35,347 bases of DNA from Vibrio sp. MEBiC08052 (GCF_001506075.1 NZ_KQ947476.1:54769-90115), one strand, 5' to 3'. Positions 16,303-24,920 are shown, counted from the first letter of the stretch. The notes: generated by a model from the sequence alone, not told the origin. Translations and numbers: made by a program.

Positions 16303-18399
16303 TTAACCACGCTCAGCGACAATTGCATCAGCAATGTTTTTCGGCACCTCTGCGTATTTAGAAAACTCCATTGAATACGAAGCACGGCCTTGCGTCGCAG
16401 AACGCAGATCAGTTGCATAACCAAACATCTCAGAAAGCGGCACTTTAGCATGTATAATCTTCAGCCCTGCCGGGCCATCATCCATACCTTCGATGAGGCC
16501 GCGGCGACGATTCAAGTCACCCACAACATCACCCATCCAATCTTCCGGAGTGGTTACTTCAACTTTCATCAGCGGTTCAAGAATAACGGGGTTTGCTTGC
16601 AGCGCACCTTTCTTGAATGCCATTGAGCCAGCGATCTTAAACGCCATCTCACTTGAATCGACATCGTGGAATGAACCATCAAAGAGCGTTGCTTTGATAT
16701 CCAAGACAGGATAACCAGCGAGCACACCGTTGTTCATTTGTTCCTCGATACCTTTTGCGACCGGGTTAATGAATTCCTTCGGAATTGCCCCCCCCACAAT
16801 TTCGTCGACAAAGACAAAGCCTTCACCGGGTTCAGAGGGTTCAATTTTCAGCCATACATGACCGTATTGACCACGTCCCCCTGACTGGCGAACAAATTTG
16901 CCTTCGACTTCCGCTTGACCACGAATGGTTTCACGATAAGCAACCTGAGGTTTACCCACGTTGCAATCCACGCTAAATTCACGCTTCATCCGATCAACAA
17001 TAATATCTAAGTGAAGTTCACCCATACCTGATATCAATGTCTGACCAGTTTCAGCGTCTGTTTCAACACGGAATGATGGATCTTCAGCTGCCAGTTTTCC
17101 GAGGGCTATCCCCATTTTTTCCTGATCAGCTTTAGAGCGGGGTTCTACAGCGATTTGAATCACAGGTTGAGGAAACTCCATCCGTTCCAGAATAACCTTA
17201 TGATTTTGATCGCAAAGCGTGTCCCCTGTTGTCACATCTTTCAAGCCAATCGCAGCAGCAATATCGCCGGCACGAACTTCTTTGACTTCTTCACGTTTGT
17301 TCGAATGCATCTGAACAATACGTCCAACCCGTTCACGTTTTTGTTTGACCGAGTTATAGACCGCATCCCCGGAATTCAACACACCGGAATAGACCCGAAC
17401 AAAGGTCAAAGTGCCAACAAATGGGTCTGTTGCGATCTTAAATGCAAGTGCTGAAAATGGTTCAGTGTCATCCGCGTGCCGCTCGATATCATTTTCATGC
17501 TCATCAACCCCTTTAATCGATGGAACATCGATTGGTGACGGCAAAAATTCGATAACAGCATCCAGAACAGCCTGAACACCTTTGTTTTTAAATGCACTAC
17601 CGCAAGTCGCCAGAACAATCTCATTATTCAGAGTGCGAGTACGCAAGCCGAGTTTAATCTCGTCTTCGCTTAATTCACCCTCTTCAAGGTATTTATCCAT
17701 CAGCTCTTCATTGGCTTCAGCAGCAGACTCCACCATATAGCTACGCCATTCTTCAGCTAGCTCAAGCATATCTGCTGGAATATCTTCATATGTGAAAGTC
17801 ATTCCCTGGTCTTCGTCAGTCCAGTTAATCGCTTTCATCTTGAACAGGTCAATAACACCTTTAAATTCATCTTCTGCACCGATATTTAACTGAATCGGTA
17901 CAGGGGTTGCGCCTAGTCGATCTTTAATTTGATTTACCACACGCAAGAAATCTGCACCAGCACGGTCCATCTTATTCACGAAAACCAATCTCGGAACATG
18001 ATATTTATCCGCCTGACGCCATACTGTCTCAGACTGAGGTTCAACACCAGAGGCACCACAAAAAACGACCACGGCTCCATCAAGCACACGAAGAGAACGC
18101 TCAACCTCAATGGTGAAGTCAACGTGTCCGGGAGTATCGATAATATTGATACGATGATCGGGGAATTGCGCCTGCATACCACGCCAGAATGTGGTCGTTG
18201 CAGCAGAAGTAATGGTGATACCGCGTTCCTGCTCTTGCTCCATCCAGTCCATGGTTGCTGCACCATCGTGAACTTCGCCAATTTTATGAGACAGGCCGGT
18301 GTAGAACAGAATACGCTCAGTAGTGGTTGTCTTTCCTGCGTCTACATGAGCACATATACCGATGTTACGGTAGCGCTCGATAGGAGTTTTACGAGCCAC
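16303..18399 (-). CDS. fusA: Elongation factor G
   Basis: The ribosomal translocase GTPase, also acting with RRF in ribosome recycling. The 698 residues contain G1 AHVDAGKTTTTERIL, switch region GITITSAATTTFW, DTPGHVDF and NKMDRAGADF, followed by the full set of C-terminal domains. Third gene of the str operon. It is separated from rpsG by 75 bp that contain a striking terminator-like hairpin (18443-18466), so its expression may be attenuated relative to rpsG. Confidence 0.98.
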   Translation of the reverse strand: MARKTPIERYRNIGICAHVDAGKTTTTERILFYTGLSHKIGEVHDGAATMDWMEQEQERGITITSAATTTFWRGMQAQFPDHRINIIDTPGHVDFTIEVERSLRVLDGAVVVFCGASGVEPQSETVWRQADKYHVPRLVFVNKMDRAGADFLRVVNQIKDRLGATPVPIQLNIGAEDEFKGVIDLFKMKAINWTDEDQGMTFTYEDIPADMLELAEEWRSYMVESAAEANEELMDKYLEEGELSEDEIKLGLRTRTLNNEIVLATCGSAFKNKGVQAVLDAVIEFLPSPIDVPSIKGVDEHENDIERHADDTEPFSALAFKIATDPFVGTLTFVRVYSGVLNSGDAVYNSVKQKRERVGRIVQMHSNKREEVKEVRAGDIAAAIGLKDVTTGDTLCDQNHKVILERMEFPQPVIQIAVEPRSKADQEKMGIALGKLAAEDPSFRVETDAETGQTLISGMGELHLDIIVDRMKREFSVDCNVGKPQVAYRETIRGQAEVEGKFVRQSGGRGQYGHVWLKIEPSEPGEGFVFVDEIVGGAIPKEFINPVAKGIEEQMNNGVLAGYPVLDIKATLFDGSFHDVDSSEMAFKIAGSMAFKKGALQANPVILEPLMKVEVTTPEDWMGDVVGDLNRRRGLIEGMDDGPAGLKIIHAKVPLSEMFGYATDLRSATQGRASYSMEFSKYAEVPKNIADAIVAERG

Positions 18400-18442
18400 G
18401 GTTGTATCCTCTTAACTAAGGTGGACCTTAGAAAATAGAAAA

Positions 18443-18466
18443 GTACTGCGGGTATCCCCGCAGTAC
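18443..18466 (-). terminator. Terminator-like hairpin inside the str operon (rpsG-fusA gap)
   Basis: A perfect 10-bp GC-rich stem, GTACTGCGGG pairing with CCCGCAGTAC around a 4-nt loop, is followed on the transcribed strand by TTTTCTATTTTC. It starts 9 bp after the rpsG stop. It looks like an intrinsic terminator or attenuator that would reduce fusA-tuf transcription, or an RNA processing and stabilising hairpin. Confidence 0.75.
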
Positions 18467-18474
18467 AGGAGGTA

Positions 18475-18945
18475 TTACCAACGGTAATGAGCAAACGCTT
18501 TGTTTGCTTCAGCCATACGGTGAACGTCTTCACGTTTCTTAACCGCAGAGCCTTTGTTTTCAGCAGCATCTAGCATTTCAGCAGCCAGACGAGCAGCCAT
18601 AGATTTCTCACCACGCTTACGCGCAGCTTCAACTAACCAACGCATAGCAAGTGCGTTACGGCGAACCGGACGAACTTCTACAGGTACTTGGTAAGTTGAA
18701 CCACCCACACGACGAGATTTAACCTCAACCGCTGGGCGAACATTTTCAAGAGCTTCTTCGAATACAGCTAAGTGATCTTTACCAGATTTCTCAGCCATAG
18801 TATCTAATGCAGTATAAACAATCTTTTCTGCAACCGATTTCTTTCCGTCAACCATAAGGATATTGACGAATTTTGCCAGCAGTTCAGACTTGAACTTTGG
18901 ATCTGGAAGGATCTTACGCTGACCAATTACGCGACGACGTGGCAT
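18475..18945 (-). CDS. rpsG: 30S ribosomal protein S7
   Basis: An assembly-initiating protein of the 30S head. The 156 residues start MPRRRVIGQRKILPDPKF and include the signature KSRRVGGSTYQVPVEVRP and ALAMRWLVEAARKR. Second gene of the str operon, 111 bp after rpsL; in E. coli S7 represses its own translation by binding this intercistronic region. It ends immediately before the terminator-like hairpin. Confidence 0.98.
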   Translation of the reverse strand: MPRRRVIGQRKILPDPKFKSELLAKFVNILMVDGKKSVAEKIVYTALDTMAEKSGKDHLAVFEEALENVRPAVEVKSRRVGGSTYQVPVEVRPVRRNALAMRWLVEAARKRGEKSMAARLAAEMLDAAENKGSAVKKREDVHRMAEANKAFAHYRW

Positions 18946-19056
18946 GGATATTCTCCGTTGTCTTCTTCAGGTTATCCAAAACTTTTCAGTTTCTTCAAAA
19001 ATTAATATTTAAATTAGTGTTTGGCCTTACTTAACGCTTATTTCAACAGAGAAACA

Positions 19057-19431
19057 TTAAGATTTAGGACGCTTCACACCGTACTTAGAACGACCTTGTT
19101 TACGGTCATTAACACCGGCACAGTCAAGTGCGCCACGAACAGTGTGGTAACGAACACCCGGAAGGTCTTTAACACGACCACCACGGATCAAAACAACACT
19201 GTGCTCTTGTAGGTTGTGACCTTCACCACCGATATATGAAGTAACTTCAAAACCGTTAGTTAAACGTACACGACATACTTTACGAAGTGCTGAGTTAGGT
19301 TTTTTTGGTGTAGTAGTGTAAACACGAGTACATACACCACGTTTTTGTGGGCACGCTTCCAGTGCTGGCACGTTGCTTTTTGCAACTTGCTTCACACGAG
19401 GTTTGCGAACCAACTGGTTAATAGTTGCCAT
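19057..19431 (-). CDS. rpsL: 30S ribosomal protein S12
   Basis: A decoding-centre protein controlling translational accuracy. The 124 residues include TTPKKPNSALRKV with Lys43 and the PGVRYHTVRG loop, so the usual streptomycin-sensitive residues are kept. First gene of the str operon, with its own strong promoter at 19502-19530. Confidence 0.98.
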   Translation of the reverse strand: MATINQLVRKPRVKQVAKSNVPALEACPQKRGVCTRVYTTTPKKPNSALRKVCRVRLTNGFEVTSYIGGEGHNLQEHSVVLIRGGRVKDLPGVRYHTVRGALDCAGVNDRKQGRSKYGVKRPKS

Positions 19432-19478
19432 TAACTAGCTCCTGATTTACTGAAAGTAAGCTTTGTGAAAAATCTATA

Positions 19479-19494
19479 CCCTATACAAATAGGG
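19479..19494 (-). promoter_or_regulatory. Leader hairpin in the str operon 5' UTR
   Basis: CCCTAT pairs with ATAGGG around a 4-nt loop just downstream of the promoter -10. It would sit near the very 5' end of the rpsL mRNA, where hairpins commonly protect transcripts. Confidence 0.45.
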
Positions 19495-19501
19495 ACGCAA
19501 A

Positions 19502-19530
19502 ATTCTATGCATCGCGGCTAGATGTGTCAA
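19502..19530 (-). promoter_or_regulatory. str operon (rpsL) promoter
   Basis: On the minus strand a perfect -35 TTGACA (19525-19530) is followed after exactly 17 bp by -10 TAGAAT (19502-19507). This near-consensus sigma-70 promoter is placed about 70 bp upstream of rpsL. Confidence 0.85.
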
Positions 19531-19566
19531 GAAATATACAGTTTTTTTTTAGAGGGGCAGGAAAAC

Positions 19567-19854
19567 TTATTCCCAAGTCATTACACTGCGGTGTTGTTCC
19601 GTCAATTCAACAAACCCAAGATAATCGGTCATCGTTGTTGAAGGACTGATGTGGTGACAAATTCCTCGGGCTTTTGCATCGGCTTTCAAAACAAACACAG
19701 CTTTCTCTTTCAGCAATTCGAACGCATGGTGCAAAGGGTTTGCCGCATAAACCGCATCTTCGATCAGTAAGATGGTATCTTGCGCAGAATAAAAGGGATG
19801 GACTCGCTTCAATGCAGCGTCTGTTTTAATCACATGTAGCATAAGATGTCTCAA
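19567..19854 (-). CDS. tusB: Sulfur-relay protein TusB
   Basis: A subunit of the TusBCD complex, which relays persulfide from TusA to TusE and then MnmA for 2-thiolation of U34 in tRNAs for Lys, Glu and Gln. The 95 residues, with LLIEDAVYAA and a C-terminal aromatic segment, match the DsrH/TusB family. Its start overlaps the end of tusC by 4 bp. Last gene of yheO-tusDCB, immediately upstream of the rpsL promoter. Confidence 0.9.
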   Translation of the reverse strand: MRHLMLHVIKTDAALKRVHPFYSAQDTILLIEDAVYAANPLHHAFELLKEKAVFVLKADAKARGICHHISPSTTMTDYLGFVELTEQHRSVMTWE

Positions 19855-20207
19855 AAACTCAAAACTTTATCTGCTTGGTGCAGAATCTCCATCATGGTTT
19901 GATCCTGCACAATGGTCACAGGGATGATCAAATCATCTTGCGTCACTCCCCGTTGCATCAGTGCAGTCTGGGAAACAAAGACCTGATCAATATCGTACAG
20001 ATCGAGTAATTTGAGCATCGGTGCATAATCCTTGCTGAGAATATCGTCTGTTTCTTGTCCCTGTAGGAGTTGTAAGACCCCATCTCCCATAAAAACGACT
20101 GCAATGTTTTCACTATAGGCTGAGGCAGCCAACAGCGCATCAACCCCTTCTCTTCCGGAACTTCGACCATGAGGTGCGTGATGAAAAACATAAATCAAAC
20201 GATTCAA
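19851..20207 (-). CDS. tusC: Sulfur-relay protein TusC
   Basis: A DsrF-family subunit of TusBCD. The 118 residues start with YVFHHAPHGRSSGREGVDALLAASAYSE, the conserved TusC opening with the PHG turn, and continue with VFMGDGVLQLL. Start and stop overlap the neighbouring tus genes by 4 bp on both sides, indicating translational coupling and balanced subunit synthesis. Confidence 0.93.
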   Translation of the reverse strand: MNRLIYVFHHAPHGRSSGREGVDALLAASAYSENIAVVFMGDGVLQLLQGQETDDILSKDYAPMLKLLDLYDIDQVFVSQTALMQRGVTQDDLIIPVTIVQDQTMMEILHQADKVLSF

Positions 20208-20599
20208 AACTGGATAATCCTATCTTGGGTCAACATTGCTTCAGCTAAACTGCCCAGACCGGTCTGCACAAATCCATCCGCCAGATTATCTTTAAACACA
20301 CAATGTTGAGTCGCTTCTTTTTCACTCAAAATTCCACGTCTCAAAGACGCAGCGACACAAGTTTCAAGGCTGACACCATGCTCTTTCGCCAAATTTTGCC
20401 AAGCTTTGGCAAGATCGAATTCATCATTGGCAGGTACTGATAATGAGGTTCCATTGGTCACACCGTCCTGATAGAAAAAAACACTAACCAGTGTGTGACC
20501 TTTCTGGAGTAAAGCACGTGCAAACTGATAGGCACTCCGGGCTGATTGGGTACCGTACAGTGGTCCATTGACAACCAGAGTGTAAGTCAGAACACTCAC
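20204..20599 (-). CDS. tusD: Sulfurtransferase TusD
   Basis: The catalytic DsrE-family subunit of TusBCD. The sulfur-carrying cysteine is Cys81 in LETCVAASLRRGI, the motif around Cys78 of E. coli TusD. The N-terminus YTLVVNGPLYGTQSARSAY is typical, and the length of 131 matches the family. It overlaps the end of the upstream regulator gene by 4 bp and tusC by 4 bp. Confidence 0.95.
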   Translation of the reverse strand: MSVLTYTLVVNGPLYGTQSARSAYQFARALLQKGHTLVSVFFYQDGVTNGTSLSVPANDEFDLAKAWQNLAKEHGVSLETCVAASLRRGILSEKEATQHCVFKDNLADGFVQTGLGSLAEAMLTQDRIIQF

Positions 20600-21318
20600 T
20601 TTTCATCATCCTCCGTTTTACGCTGACGAATATAGAGGTACACGGTATGTTTCGATATGTTCAGACGATCAGCAACGCGATTGATCGCATCTTTAATATC
20701 AAAGATTCCTTTATCATATAACGCCATCACAATTTGTCGGTTCTTGGTATTATTCGATACTGATTTATCCGCATTGATTTCTTCGATCGTTCGCTCAACG
20801 GTCTGATCCACCAGCTCTTCAACATCACTGGCAAAATTGACGGATGATGCCGCATCCTGTGCATCTTGATTGGGCATAAATGACTGTAGTATCTGAGAAA
20901 ACGGTGCATCAAGATTGACATTAATACACAGCAACCCTATCACTCGATTGTCACCGTTACGGATAGCAATCGTGATGGATTTCATTAATACACCACCTTT
21001 TGCCCGGGTAAAATAAGAGCGGGAAAAATTCCGTTCAGACCCTTCAATATCTTTCAGCATTTTCAACGCTAAATCCGTAATCGGTGAACCAACCTGACGC
21101 CCGGTATTCTCACCATTGGCGATTTTGATGGCAGAAGTATTCAAGTCTTCCAGTGAATGCAATACGATTTCACAAAAAGGACCGATCAGGCTTGCCAGAC
21201 CATCCACAATAGCCTCATAAGAACGGAGAATGATTTTATCATGCTCTGTAAACGGTTTTACATGCACAGATTCAATTTCCAGTAACATGTCAGCATTGAG
21301 TGTCTCTGTCGTCGCCAC
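20596..21318 (-). CDS. YheO-type PAS/HTH transcriptional regulator
   Basis: A 240-residue regulator with an N-terminal YheO/PAS-like domain (residues ~28-140, with EIVLHSLEDLNTSAIKIANG and GVLMKSITIAIRNGD) and a C-terminal DauR-like helix-turn-helix (NRVADRLNISKHTVYLYIRQRK). The target genes and signal of YheO are unknown. It is the first gene of an overlapping operon with tusDCB, as in E. coli, and its promoter should lie between it and the fkpA terminator. A role tied to tRNA thiolation is suggested only by this linkage. Confidence 0.88.
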   Translation of the reverse strand: MATTETLNADMLLEIESVHVKPFTEHDKIILRSYEAIVDGLASLIGPFCEIVLHSLEDLNTSAIKIANGENTGRQVGSPITDLALKMLKDIEGSERNFSRSYFTRAKGGVLMKSITIAIRNGDNRVIGLLCINVNLDAPFSQILQSFMPNQDAQDAASSVNFASDVEELVDQTVERTIEEINADKSVSNNTKNRQIVMALYDKGIFDIKDAINRVADRLNISKHTVYLYIRQRKTEDDEK

Positions 21319-21432
21319 TTTGTTCCAGCCTTCGAAAATATCAACAAATGAATGTAAGTTTATCAGAAAATTTTAAAGTATCGCTAAGCTATCGTATCAA
21401 CAACTGATTTAAAACAAATTTATGCCACCAAA

Positions 21433-21467
21433 TAAAAAAAAGGCCTGATAAATCAGGCCTTTTTTAT
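21433..21467 (-). terminator. fkpA terminator
   Basis: AGGCCTGA pairs with TCAGGCCT around TAAA, flanked by A and T tracts, about 45 bp after the fkpA stop codon. Confidence 0.92.
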
Positions 21468-21510
21468 TACATAGAAATAGCTTGAACGACTATTTTACCA
21501 TCACAGCTTG

Positions 21511-22296
21511 TTATTTACTTGTTTTCTTAGCGGCATCCGCTTTTTCAACTTTCAACAACTCAACTTCAAATACCAGTGTTGAATCAGCTGGAATCGACGG
21601 AGTATCTCTGTCGCCATAAGCCAGTTCTGGTGGAATGACAAACTTATATTTAGCCCCAACTTTCATCAGTTGAACACCCTCGGTCCAACCGGGGATAACA
21701 CGATCCAGTGGGAATGTTGCTGGCTCACCACGATCATAAGAACTATCGAACTGAGTACCATCGATTAGTGTTCCTTTATAGTGAACTTGAACAGTATCTG
21801 TCGCTTTTGGTGACTCACCAGTTCCTTTCGTGATCACTTGATACAGCAGACCTGACTTGGTTTTCTTCACGCCGTCCTGTTTTTCAAACTCAGCACGGAA
21901 ATCATCACCAGATTTTTTGTTTGCTTCTGCTTTCTCTTTGGCTTTTGTGGTTGCCAATGTATTGAGTCGCTTATCAAAATCTTCCAATGCTTTACGAGCA
22001 TCTTCATCTGTCATCGCTGATTTATTAGCAAATGCATTTTGGATTCCTTGCAGCACAATATCTTTGTCCAGTGTGATGCCATACTCTTTTGGTTTTTCAA
22101 GACTTGTACTCAGATAATTAGCAAAAGAGACACCGATGGCATAAGCTGCTTTCTCATCATCTGACTTAAACTGAACCGCTGCTGGTTTGGCTGCATCCTG
22201 AGTGGCAGCTTTAGTTTCTTGTTTTCCTTCATCTTGACAGCCTGCTGCAAGCATCACAGCGGCAGCAAGAAACGATACTTTTAACAATGATTTCAT
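21511..22296 (-). CDS. fkpA: FKBP-type peptidyl-prolyl isomerase, FkpA-like lipoprotein
   Basis: A periplasm-facing folding factor. Residues 1-19 form a signal peptide ending in LAAG with Cys20, a lipobox, so the protein should be lipid-anchored, whereas E. coli FkpA is soluble. An Ala/Lys-rich helical dimerisation domain follows at ~45-135. The C-terminal FKBP domain (~150-250) has VQVHYKGTLIDGTQFDSSY, FPLDRVIPGWTEGVQLM and AYGDRDTPSIPADSTLVFEVEL, with the drug-binding Trp and Tyr present. The 261 residues fit the FkpA/Mip group. A GGAG precedes the ATG. Monocistronic, divergent from the WD40 gene. Confidence 0.93.
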   Translation of the reverse strand: MKSLLKVSFLAAAVMLAAGCQDEGKQETKAATQDAAKPAAVQFKSDDEKAAYAIGVSFANYLSTSLEKPKEYGITLDKDIVLQGIQNAFANKSAMTDEDARKALEDFDKRLNTLATTKAKEKAEANKKSGDDFRAEFEKQDGVKKTKSGLLYQVITKGTGESPKATDTVQVHYKGTLIDGTQFDSSYDRGEPATFPLDRVIPGWTEGVQLMKVGAKYKFVIPPELAYGDRDTPSIPADSTLVFEVELLKVEKADAAKKTSK

Positions 22297-22331
22297 TCAA
22301 TTCTCCAAATACGTGGGCAAACCTTTTGTAA

Positions 22332-22366
22332 TTGCTCATAATTTCTTGACTAAAATTGATGAGCAA
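22332..22366. repeat. Inverted repeat in the fkpA/WD40 divergent promoter
   Basis: TTGCTCATAATT at 22332-22343 mirrors AATTGATGAGCAA at 22354-22366, a 12-bp inverted repeat with one bulged base and a 10-bp centre. The arm nearer the WD40 gene supplies a TTGCTC hexamer 17 bp from AATTAT on the fkpA strand, a possible -35/-10. A regulator site is possible but unidentified. Confidence 0.45.
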
Positions 22367-22434
22367 CACATTGTTATACAAATATAACGTGATGTGATTC
22401 GAATGTCTTTAACTCTCAATGGAAATTCAGACTG

Positions 22435-23415
22435 ATGCGAATATTTTCCCTTTATCTATTCATGTTAATTGTCAGTGTGACGTTAAATGGGTGCTTTTTC
22501 TTCACGTCTCCTATCCAAAAATGGGAGATCACACCAGAAGGAGCCACTGCTTTCGGCCTGAGTCGGGACGGTCGATTTGCCCTGACCTATTCTCAAGACA
22601 ATCTGCTCCAGCTCTGGGATCTTTCTGAAAATAAACGACTCGCGTTACTTGGTTCCCTCGATCAACAAAATAGCACTGTGACCAAAATTAGAATTTCAGA
22701 CAATGATCGCTATGCCGTCACAGCCGGACAGAATAATTTCGCAGTCTGGGACTTAGCTTGGACACAATCTAAAGGGCTCTGGTCTATTTCGGATGGACTC
22801 ATCAGAGATATTGATCTCTCAAAAGATGGCGAACAAGTCCTTATGGGTCTATCCAACGGGAAAGCCATTTACGTGGACTTAGTCAGCGGAAGACGCATGG
22901 AGTTCCTCGCCCATCATGAGAAAGTTAACTCTGTTGCATTATCGCCCAATGGTCGCTTTGCTCTAACCGGTGGTAATGATTATAAGGCCTATCTATGGGA
23001 CACGAAATCCGGTCAAATACTGAGAAAATTTGAACATGAACAACGTGTTGTGCGAGTCGCATTGCAGAGAGACGGAAATTTTGCATTTACCTCCGATGGC
23101 GGAAACGAGGCCAGAGTTTGGAATTTACATTCTGGTCAGGAAGTCTCTCATCTCCACAGTTTTGCCAGACAACTCATTTTTTCTACAGTACGATTTTCTG
23201 ATGACGGGACGCAACTCATTACCGGAACCCCTTCCGGCTATGTAGCGGTCTGGGATACGCAAAGCGGCAAACAACTTGCTAAATTCTCAACGGAACCACC
23301 AAAAGTGGATCCACCACCACGTTCTGTCGTGTATGATGTTGCCTTTGATCAACAACATCATGTCATATCAGCAAACTCAGCTGGTATTGCAGAAGCTTGG
23401 GAACTGGATGAGTAA
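22435..23415 (+). CDS. WD40-repeat lipoprotein
   Basis: A 326-residue predicted lipoprotein: the signal peptide ends in LNG with Cys20, followed by a beta-propeller. WD-type repeats are visible as successive blades ending in LQLWDLSENK, FAVWDLAW, AYLWDTKSG, ARVWNLHSG and VAVWDTQSG, each preceded by a GRFALT-like strand, so six or seven blades are likely. Such propellers are scaffolds; the partner is unknown. The gene overlaps slyX by 8 bp, a frequent Vibrio arrangement as far as I recall, implying co-expression. I do not recognise a specific function. Confidence 0.85.
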   Translation: MRIFSLYLFMLIVSVTLNGCFFFTSPIQKWEITPEGATAFGLSRDGRFALTYSQDNLLQLWDLSENKRLALLGSLDQQNSTVTKIRISDNDRYAVTAGQNNFAVWDLAWTQSKGLWSISDGLIRDIDLSKDGEQVLMGLSNGKAIYVDLVSGRRMEFLAHHEKVNSVALSPNGRFALTGGNDYKAYLWDTKSGQILRKFEHEQRVVRVALQRDGNFAFTSDGGNEARVWNLHSGQEVSHLHSFARQLIFSTVRFSDDGTQLITGTPSGYVAVWDTQSGKQLAKFSTEPPKVDPPPRSVVYDVAFDQQHHVISANSAGIAEAWELDE

Positions 23416-23647
23416 TAAAATGGCCGCAGAAGAAGTAGAACGACTAGAAGCTCGAATCAATGATTTAGAGTGCCAGTTGGCATTTCAGGAAGATACCATC
23501 GAAGCACTCAATCAAGCCCTCAGCCAACAACAGCAAACCATTTCCCGGATGCAGGATCAGATGAAGTTCATCGCTGGGAAGCTCAAAAACTTTAGCGATT
23601 CATCGGTTGCAGATCCATCTCAAGAGACACCGCCACCTCATTATTGA
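23408..23647 (+). CDS. slyX: SlyX family protein
   Basis: A 79-residue acidic coiled-coil protein of unknown function. The core LEARINDLECQLAFQEDTIEALNQ is the SlyX signature; the tail ends in SQETPPPHY, as in the family. I place the start at ATG 23408 because GGGA sits 5 nt upstream; the ATG at 23420 has none. Its start overlaps the WD40 stop codon by 8 bp. In E. coli slyX is also close to fkpA. Confidence 0.9.
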   Translation: MSNKMAAEEVERLEARINDLECQLAFQEDTIEALNQALSQQQQTISRMQDQMKFIAGKLKNFSDSSVADPSQETPPPHY

Positions 23648-23691
23648 TTTGATATTAATTTGATCATGAATGAATCAGAGCCTCATTAGAT

Positions 23692-23880
23692 CTAATATAG
23701 GTAAAAATAAACAATAACAATACCAGCAACAACCAAGCAACCACCGACTCGCCGTAGCAGAGAATTCGGTTGCTGGCTTAACTGGGAGATCATTCGACGC
23801 CAGCCATTGGGCGTCAGTAATGGACCAAGTCCTTCGGCAATCAGCAATAAACCGACTGCCAGCCATATTGAATGAGACAT
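23692..23880 (-). CDS. DUF2065 small membrane protein (YjeT-like)
   Basis: A 62-residue protein with two hydrophobic helices. The first, IWLAVGLLLIAEGLGPLL, and the second, GGCLVVAGIVIVYFYLY, flank the conserved GWRRMI segment, matching E. coli YjeT end to end. The role is unknown. I start at the ATG giving MSHSIW; a GGAAT lies upstream. It follows hflC across a terminator hairpin, so it is probably expressed by read-through. Confidence 0.88.
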   Translation of the reverse strand: MSHSIWLAVGLLLIAEGLGPLLTPNGWRRMISQLSQQPNSLLRRVGGCLVVAGIVIVYFYLY

Positions 23881-23899
23881 AAAATTTGATTCCAAAAAT

Positions 23900-23921
23900 A
23901 AAGGCTCCGAAAGGAGCCTTT
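23900..23921 (-). terminator. hflC terminator / attenuator before the DUF2065 gene
   Basis: AAAGGCTCC pairs with GGAGCCTTT around a 4-nt loop. Leftward it is followed by ATTTTT. It lies between hflC and the small membrane gene and probably ends most of the hfl transcript. Confidence 0.85.
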
Positions 23922-23937
23922 ATACTATGCTTGGTAC

Positions 23938-24918
23938 TTATTTTGTATTTTTACCTTTTGAGTTCTTCATATAACGGAAAAACTCACTTTCCGGGTCAAG
24001 CACCAAAATATCACTTTTCTGATTGAAAGACTCTTCATAAGCCTTTAAAGAACGTAGGAAGGCGAAAAATTCAGGATCTTGACTGTATGTATCCGCATAA
24101 ATTTTAGCGGCTTTCGCATCCGCTTCACCACGCGTTACACGAGCCGTTTTATCGGCCTCTGCAAGAATCGTTGCCACCTCAAGCTCAGCCTGTGCCTTGA
24201 TGATTTCAGCCTTCTCGCGGCCTTGTGAACGGTGTTTACGAGCGACGGACTCACGTTCTGCTCTCATCCGTTTATAAATCGATTCACTGATCTCATCGGG
24301 TAAGTTGATCTTTTTCATTCGAAAATCAACAACGTAGACACCTAAATCTTTCATCGCACTTTCACGGGTACTCAGCAATACTTCTTCCATAATCTGATCA
24401 CGCTGACCATCAATTTTCAAAGCTTCTTTTGCCGCTTCCGTTGTCACGACTTCTGCATTCTCGCTGTCAGGCAGGACATTATTATCATTCAGCGGACCGG
24501 ATACGATCTGTTTAATCTCCCGAGAACCGATTTCAGAACGTAATACGTCGGTCACCTTTCTTTCCAGCAGCGCCTGAGCCGTTAAAGCACTTCCGCCCCC
24601 GGTTGCCAGATAATAGGTGCCAAAATTCTGAATCCGCCACTTCACATAAGAATCGATGATGACATCTTTTTTCTCTGCGGTAACAAATCGGTCAGAACGG
24701 CCATCCATGGTCTGAATGCGGGCTTCAAGCACTTTGACTCGATCAAATAAAGGCATCTTAAAATGCAGTCCGGGCTCATAGATACGTGCAATTTCACCGT
24801 CTTTTAAAACTCGGCCAAAGCGAACGACGATACCACGTTCTCCTTCATGAATAACAAATACAGACATGAGAAAAACAATCAAAAGTAGTACCAATACAGG
24901 GATTATTAACTTACGCAT
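23938..24918 (-). CDS. hflC: HflC, FtsH protease modulator
   Basis: An SPFH/prohibitin membrane protein that, with HflK, surrounds FtsH in the inner membrane and restrains its protease. Residues ~4-24 are the single membrane anchor (LIIPVLVLLLIVFLMSVFV); the SPFH domain follows with GERGIVVRFGRV and a long helical region rich in Glu, Lys and Arg. The 326 residues are usual for Vibrio. It begins 2 bp after the hflK stop codon. Confidence 0.96.
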   Translation of the reverse strand: MRKLIIPVLVLLLIVFLMSVFVIHEGERGIVVRFGRVLKDGEIARIYEPGLHFKMPLFDRVKVLEARIQTMDGRSDRFVTAEKKDVIIDSYVKWRIQNFGTYYLATGGGSALTAQALLERKVTDVLRSEIGSREIKQIVSGPLNDNNVLPDSENAEVVTTEAAKEALKIDGQRDQIMEEVLLSTRESAMKDLGVYVVDFRMKKINLPDEISESIYKRMRAERESVARKHRSQGREKAEIIKAQAELEVATILAEADKTARVTRGEADAKAAKIYADTYSQDPEFFAFLRSLKAYEESFNQKSDILVLDPESEFFRYMKNSKGKNTK

Positions 24919-24920
24919 TC

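Noticed and set aside
17929..18438. A 169-codon plus-strand frame opposite fusA
   Set aside because: It mirrors the highly conserved EF-G G domain; long antisense frames are common over such codon-biased genes.
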